A DNA stretch of 64,000 nt from contig NW_006496628.1 in assembly GCF_000471905.2 (NCBI RefSeq), forward strand, positions 1,586,597-1,650,596. Reading direction: 5' to 3'. The translations under genes were made by a program, and so were the position numbers. How positions within the stretch are numbered: position 1 is the stretch's first letter; the number at the start of each line of letters is the position of its first letter. Positions 59,672 to 64,000 of the stretch are shown here, in pieces. This stretch comes from Amborella trichopoda (taxonomy: Eukaryota; Streptophyta; Magnoliopsida; Amborellales; Amborellaceae). The notes under the pieces are model-generated. The model made no database searches and was not told the origin of the DNA. It saw nothing but the letters and a program-made list of their open reading frames with translations.

Positions 59672-60945
59672 ATGGCGGACTCTGCAACCTTGCCGCTTCT
59701 TTTTGAAACAGGAGAAGACGTTGTGAAAGGAGTGACAACAGTCCATGACTACCCTGCAAAAAGATTCAACACCGGGTCATGGAAATCATCCATTTACATC
59801 ATAGGTCAGTCTTTCCCCTTTCCTTCTCTCCAACCAATTAACCCACCTAGAAGTTCTTTTCGATTGAGAGAACAATGAAATTTTCTCATATTCTCTCTGC
59901 ACTGCTATTCCATGGCTGAACTTTTCTCATCTTTTATCTGCACAGTTATTATTTAGTCTCTGATTGTATGAGAGGGAGAAAGGGCATGTGTTGTTGTCTC
60001 GAATGCAGGGGCAGAGGTCGCCGAGCGATTCGCTTACTATGCAATCCTGTTGAATCTCATAACCTACCTTACCGATTACTTGGCCGAGGACACGGCCACT
60101 GCATCAAAGAATGTCAATATATGGTCTGGTGTCGCGTGCGTCGTTCCTCTGCTTGGGGCGTTTGTTGCAGATTCATATCTAGGACGCTACAAAACCATCA
60201 TCCTCTCATCTGTCATATATCTCCTGGTCTTTCTCTCTCTTAGTTGCCTAGAGAGGGATATAAAAAACCTTTTCCTTACTGAGATATTCCTTGATTTACA
60301 GGGCTTGGTTATGTTAACACTATCAGCTGTGCTAATTTGCAGGGGTTGGTTATGTTAACGCTATCAGCTGTGCTCCCCTGGCTCCGCCCCGATGGCTGCT
60401 GGAATGCAGCCAAAGGGAGGTTAATGGAGTGTTGGGGATCTTCTTCAAGATATGGTGTGGCATTTTTCTTTTTGTCTCTCTACCTCGTTGCGATCGGGGA
60501 AGGAGGTCACATACCCTCCCTGTATGCAAGTCTTCGGAGCTGATCAATTCGACGATGAGGACATGGAGGACAGACGAGGGAAGAGCTCCTTCTTCAATTG
60601 GTGTTATTTCGGGGTTTGCGGCGGAACTGTGGTGGCGGTGTCAGTTATGGCTTATGTACAAGACACTTTGGGGTGGGGATTGGGGTTTGGGATCCCTGCT
60701 TTGGCCATGGGAATGGGTTTTTTGGTATTTCTGAAGGGAAGGGGGAGTTACAGGGTGGTGAGATTGGGTGGTGGAAATCCTTTTGCAAGGATTGCACAAG
60801 TGTTTGTTGCTGCTTTTCGAAAGAGGAAGGTTTCTTTTGTGGACAGAAGCCTTGGCCATGGTGATGACTCTCTCCCTTCTGCCTCGTACGCACCCTGTTT
60901 TTACTGCGAAGATGGGAGCGGACTTGCTCACACGGGCCAATTCAG
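59672..60945 (+). CDS. NRT1/PTR family (NPF) transporter, first three exons, probably NPF5-like, frame-shifted
   Basis: A member of the proton-coupled nitrate/peptide transporter family (major facilitator fold, plasma or vacuolar membrane, substrates variable). Exon 1 is 59672-59804 (MADSATLPLLFETGEDVVKG...), exon 2 60009-60226, exon 3 60343-60945, with GT-AG introns; exon 1 ends in phase 1 and exon 2 in phase 0. Exon 2 holds the ExxER proton-coupling motif (AEVAERFAYY), LITYLTDYLAEDTATASKNV and LLGAFVADSYLGRYKTI. Exon 3 holds FFFLSLYLVAIGEGGH, then VFGADQFDDEDMEDRRGKSS, FNWCYFGVCGG and LGWGLGFGIPA. At about 60513-60521 four extra bases (CCCTCCC where CCC TGT is expected) shift the frame, and the usual GGHKP reads GGHIP. 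The exon end LAHTGQFR fits the family's phase-2 intron. About 315 of the usual 570 or so residues are present, roughly transmembrane helices 1-6. No further exon was seen before 64000. Likely a recent pseudogene, or a sequence error in a live gene. Confidence 0.88.
60227..60342 (+). other. Intron 2 of the NPF gene with duplicated acceptor
   Basis: A 116-bp intron from CTG|GTCTTT to TTTGCAG|GGG. A second acceptor lies 41 bp upstream (TTTACAG, ending 60301). Using it would read GLVMLTLSAVL, then run in another frame to a stop. Confidence 0.7.
60293..60374 (+). repeat. 41-bp tandem duplication of splice acceptor plus exon start
   Basis: Two copies share TT(A/G)CAGGG(C/G)TTGGTTATG and TTAAC(A/G)CTATCAGCTGTGCT, offset by 41 bases (60304 aligns with 60345). 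Each has a pyrimidine-rich run or T-rich stretch and CAG before it. Only the downstream copy keeps the family reading frame (LTLSAVLPWL). Confidence 0.9.
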
Positions 60946-61679
60946 GTATTATACTTCCAGATATGATCCAATAGGACCTTCGAGAAATGATTCAATAGGA
61001 TTTTTTCCACGTGGAGGATTTAAAAGTTCATCATTAAAGTTAATTTGAATATCTAAAAAAGTTATTATAAAAATTTTAAAATTTTGATTTTTTTATAGAT
61101 TCATGTCAAATTTATTGGGATCGTTTGAGTCCTACAAGTGAGAAAAAATCCTATTAGATTCTTACTTTTATAATTCTTCTTCAGTCATTGTTGGAGAAAA
61201 GCAGTAAGAAGTTTACTTTAATGCGTGAAAGTAAGAATGATGTGGGGTTCGTGGGCCTTCCATTCTCACATAACGAATTAAAAAATATTAATGATATGAA
61301 AACAAACAGGCTGGAGCTCGTTATCTTATTGAATTAGAGAAAAAAAATAAAAATAAATTACCCTTTTTTATAAAAAAAACTGAATTAAACTGAATTATCC
61401 AGATAAAAAAGAAAAGAAAAAAAAAAAAAGGAAGGTTATAATCCATGTTCAAAAAGGTTTTACTCATCGCTATAGAGTAACTTTAGCCTCCAAATTCAAT
61501 ATTAAAAGAAAAGGTTGGTTTATAGCTCCATCTTTATAGAAATTAGTGGGGCAAGCTTTCTATATAGATTTTCAATATCAAGGATTTTTGTCATGGATTT
61601 CTCAAATCTCTTGTTTAGATACATTATATGAAATTTATGGATTCCTTGTAATCACTTCCATGTTCATTATTTGGTAACA
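60946..61679 (+). other. Start of intron 3 or 3' flank of the NPF gene
   Basis: Begins with a good donor (CAG|GTATTA). AT-rich, with no exon-4 wording (LDKAAI-type) seen in any frame by eye. Confidence 0.5.
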
Positions 61680-63120
61680 AAAACTTGATACAATTTCTCT
61701 CTCTAATACTCAAAATTTGGGATAGTGTATTTATAAAAATTTTGAGATAGTTTCTCTCTCTAAAATTTGATATGATTTCTCTCTCTAAAATTTAATTACT
61801 TTCTATCCAAAATTTAAAATTTAAAATTGTCTATCTAAAAATTTTGAGATAATTTCTCTTGAAAATTTTTAGGTGCTTTAACCTCTCTAAAATTTAATAT
61901 AGTTTATCTTTCTAAAATTTTAAAATACTCTTTCTAAAACTTAAAACTTGAGATAATTCCCCTTTCTAAAATTTTGAAATAGTTTCTCTCTTTAAAATTC
62001 GATAGTGTCTCTCTAAAATTTGACATACTTTCTCTCTCTAAAGCTTAATTTTAAGATAGTTTCTCTCTAAATTTTTTAGTTTCTCTCTTTAAAAATTTCA
62101 TATACTTACTCTATCAAAAATTTGATATAGTTTATCTTTCTAAAATTTTAAAATACTTTCTCTCTAAAATATAAATTTTGCGATAGTTTCTCTCTCCAAA
62201 AATTTTCAGATAATTTCTCTCTCTAAATTTTTTTAAGTAGTTTATCTCTCTAAAATTTGATATAATTTTTATCTTTAAAATTTTAATATATTTTCTTTCT
62301 CTAAAATTCCATATTCGAGATAGTTTATCAAAAACTCAGAATTCGAGATAGTTTCTCACTCTACAAAACGAGATATTTCTCTCTAATTTTTTTTGTTTTT
62401 GCAGTTTCTCTTTCTAGAATTTATAATAGTTTCTCTCTAAAAGTTTAAGAATATTTTCTCTCTACAATTTAAGAAGACTTTTTCTATCTAAAACTTAAGA
62501 TTTGATATAGTTTCTCTATTTAAAAATTAAAATATGAGATTTTTTCTTTCTCTAAAAGTTTTGAAATAGTTTCTCTTTCTAAAAAAATTGATAGTTGCTC
62601 TCTCTAAAAATTTGCATGTACTTTCTCTCTCTAAAATATGATAGTTTCTCTCTAAAATTTAAAATTTGAGATAATTTCTCTCTCTAAAATTTTGAGATAG
62701 TTTATCTCTCTAAAATTTTTTGGTACTTTTTCTCTCTAAAATTTAGCATATTTTCTCTCTCTAAAATTTTAACATATTTTCTCTCTCTAAAAGTTAAAAT
62801 TTGAGATAGTTTCTTTTTAAAAAGATGTTAAGATAGTTCATCTCTCTAAAAAAATTGGTACTTTATCTCTCTAAAATTTTAACATACTTTCTCTCTCTAA
62901 AAGTTAAAATTTGAGATAGTTTCTCTCTCTAAAATTTTGAGATAGTTCATCTCTCTAAAAAATTTGGTACCTTCTCTCTTTAAAATTTTAATGTACTTTC
63001 TCTCTCTAAAATTAACATACTTTTCTCTCTCTAAAAGTTAAAATTTGAGAAAGTTTCTCTCCAAAAAATTTTAAATAGTTTATCTCTTTAAAAAATTTAA
63101 GTACTTTCTCTCTCAAAAGT
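61680..63120. repeat. Long array of TTTCTCTCTCTAAAATTT-type units
   Basis: About 1.4 kb of degenerate tandem repetition, unit 25-40 bp, alternating (A/T)GTTTCTCTCTCTAAAAT with TTGA(G/T)ATAG. Forty or more units by eye. No coding. It lies downstream of exon 3, so it is probably intronic. Confidence 0.85.
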
Positions 63121-64000
63121 TTTCATACCTGCCAAATGCTCCCTATGTTTCCTGTAGAGGGAGCTAATGAGTGAAATCCATAGGCTTTGGAAATTTAAAA
63201 AAACAGGTTTTGGTGTGGAAATAAAATCATGAAAAAGTAACTCTTATTTCCATAATTTTGGTTTTTTTGATTTTAAGTATTCTAGTCACTAAACAATCCA
63301 AATGGTGGATTTTAAGTATTCTAGATATTAAAAATCCATATTTCAAAATCCATGTACCCAAACACAACCTTAGAGATTTCTTATACGTGAAGTGTTATCC
63401 TGACAAGATTTGAGTTGGGACTTTACTTTTTTTTCATAAAACCTAGGCCTTATAGAAGTTGCATCCTTATTAAGATACTATTTTATCCACTTGCTACTAC
63501 TCCAACTCACGGTCACGTATGTCTTGATAGGTATTTCGAAACTAAGCTAAAATATTATGCATAAATGATGAATAATTCATCTACTTTGAGTGTTTTAATC
63601 AATTTCTCGAGTTTTATATATGGTGTTACTAAGTCGGGTTGGGTCCGACTCGACCCCAACCCCAACGGATCCAAGTTGGACTTGGTTCTAGGTCATTGTG
63701 CCTACACCCAACCCATTGGGTCAGGTCTAGGGCTAGATAATAATTTTTTTTTATATAAATATTTATAGTATTTAGATAGGAAATTTGTTTGATTGTGCTT
63801 GAGCCCTATCAAAATAAGTCTCACCACAAAACTCACCGAAAATTGCAGTTCTTGTGATGAAAAACTTTAAATCGATCACTTAGTCTTGACCATTATGGTT
63901 ATAAAAATAAATAAATATAAAAAAGAAAAAGTTTATATAAAGATGCTACCTTATAATGTAGAATTACGGATGCTCCTCAAAAATCCATCGGAAAAGGTAG
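63121..64000. other. Unassigned AT-rich DNA at the window end
   Basis: No ORF with family wording. A short stretch at 63632-63730 has GGGTTGGGTCCGACTCGACC and CCAACCCATTGGGTCAGGTC, a GGGTTGGGTC-type repeat found scattered in many plant genomes. Confidence 0.35.

Noticed and set aside
60598-60940. Other frames over exon 3 of the transporter, on both strands
   Set aside because: They are shadows of the NPF reading frame, which alone carries family motifs.
63632-63730. GGGTTGGGTC-rich stretch as a telomere-like or satellite array
   Set aside because: It is short and irregular, and does not match the plant telomere unit in tandem.

Overview
The window is from a flowering-plant nuclear genome. 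The evidence is a host NRT1/PTR-type transporter gene with plant-style introns, Ty3/gypsy elements of the plant Tat and Tekay/Del lineages, and long AT-rich and CT-rich intergenic DNA. Roughly 55 of the 64 kb is retroelement fossil. The only convincing host gene is at the right end (59672-60945, + strand). No tRNA, rRNA or CRISPR was found.

Layout. (1) 1-3774: blocks of a CT-rich repeat family, comprising an LTR-like block, a polypyrimidine tract with a hairpin minisatellite, and two conserved non-coding blocks. (2) 3775-16739: a decayed Tat-lineage element on the minus strand with both LTRs. (3) 16740 to about 26900: a second Tat-lineage fossil on the plus strand, with no LTR recognised. (4) 27010-30312: a rearranged, inverted copy of the CT-rich family. 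(5) 30313-36679: a non-autonomous element with Tekay/Del-like long LTRs whose interior is the same CT-rich hairpin domain. (6) 36680-55235: a third Tat-lineage fossil (minus strand). It is split by (7), a gag-only Tekay/Del-like element at 42721-50922 with 3.3-3.4 kb LTRs and a clean CAGAG target-site duplication. (8) 55236-59600: unassigned AT-rich DNA with a CT-rich tandem-repeat tract. (9) 59672-60945: the first three exons of the transporter, probably subfamily NPF5, followed by a repeat-filled intron or flank to the window end.

Three themes stand out. First, arrays of short hairpins separated by CT tracts (about 2255-2820, 27560-28700, 31430-32480) have arms that change together between units. 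Second, all three Tat-lineage fossils carry a coding-looking region antisense to gag-pol with its own TATA box; two contain plant-mobile-domain-like segments. Third, the transporter gene has a 41-bp tandem duplication of a 3' splice acceptor plus exon start, and a four-base shift further into exon 3.

The retroelements are described as fossils only. All identifications are by eye from the sequence, with no database search.
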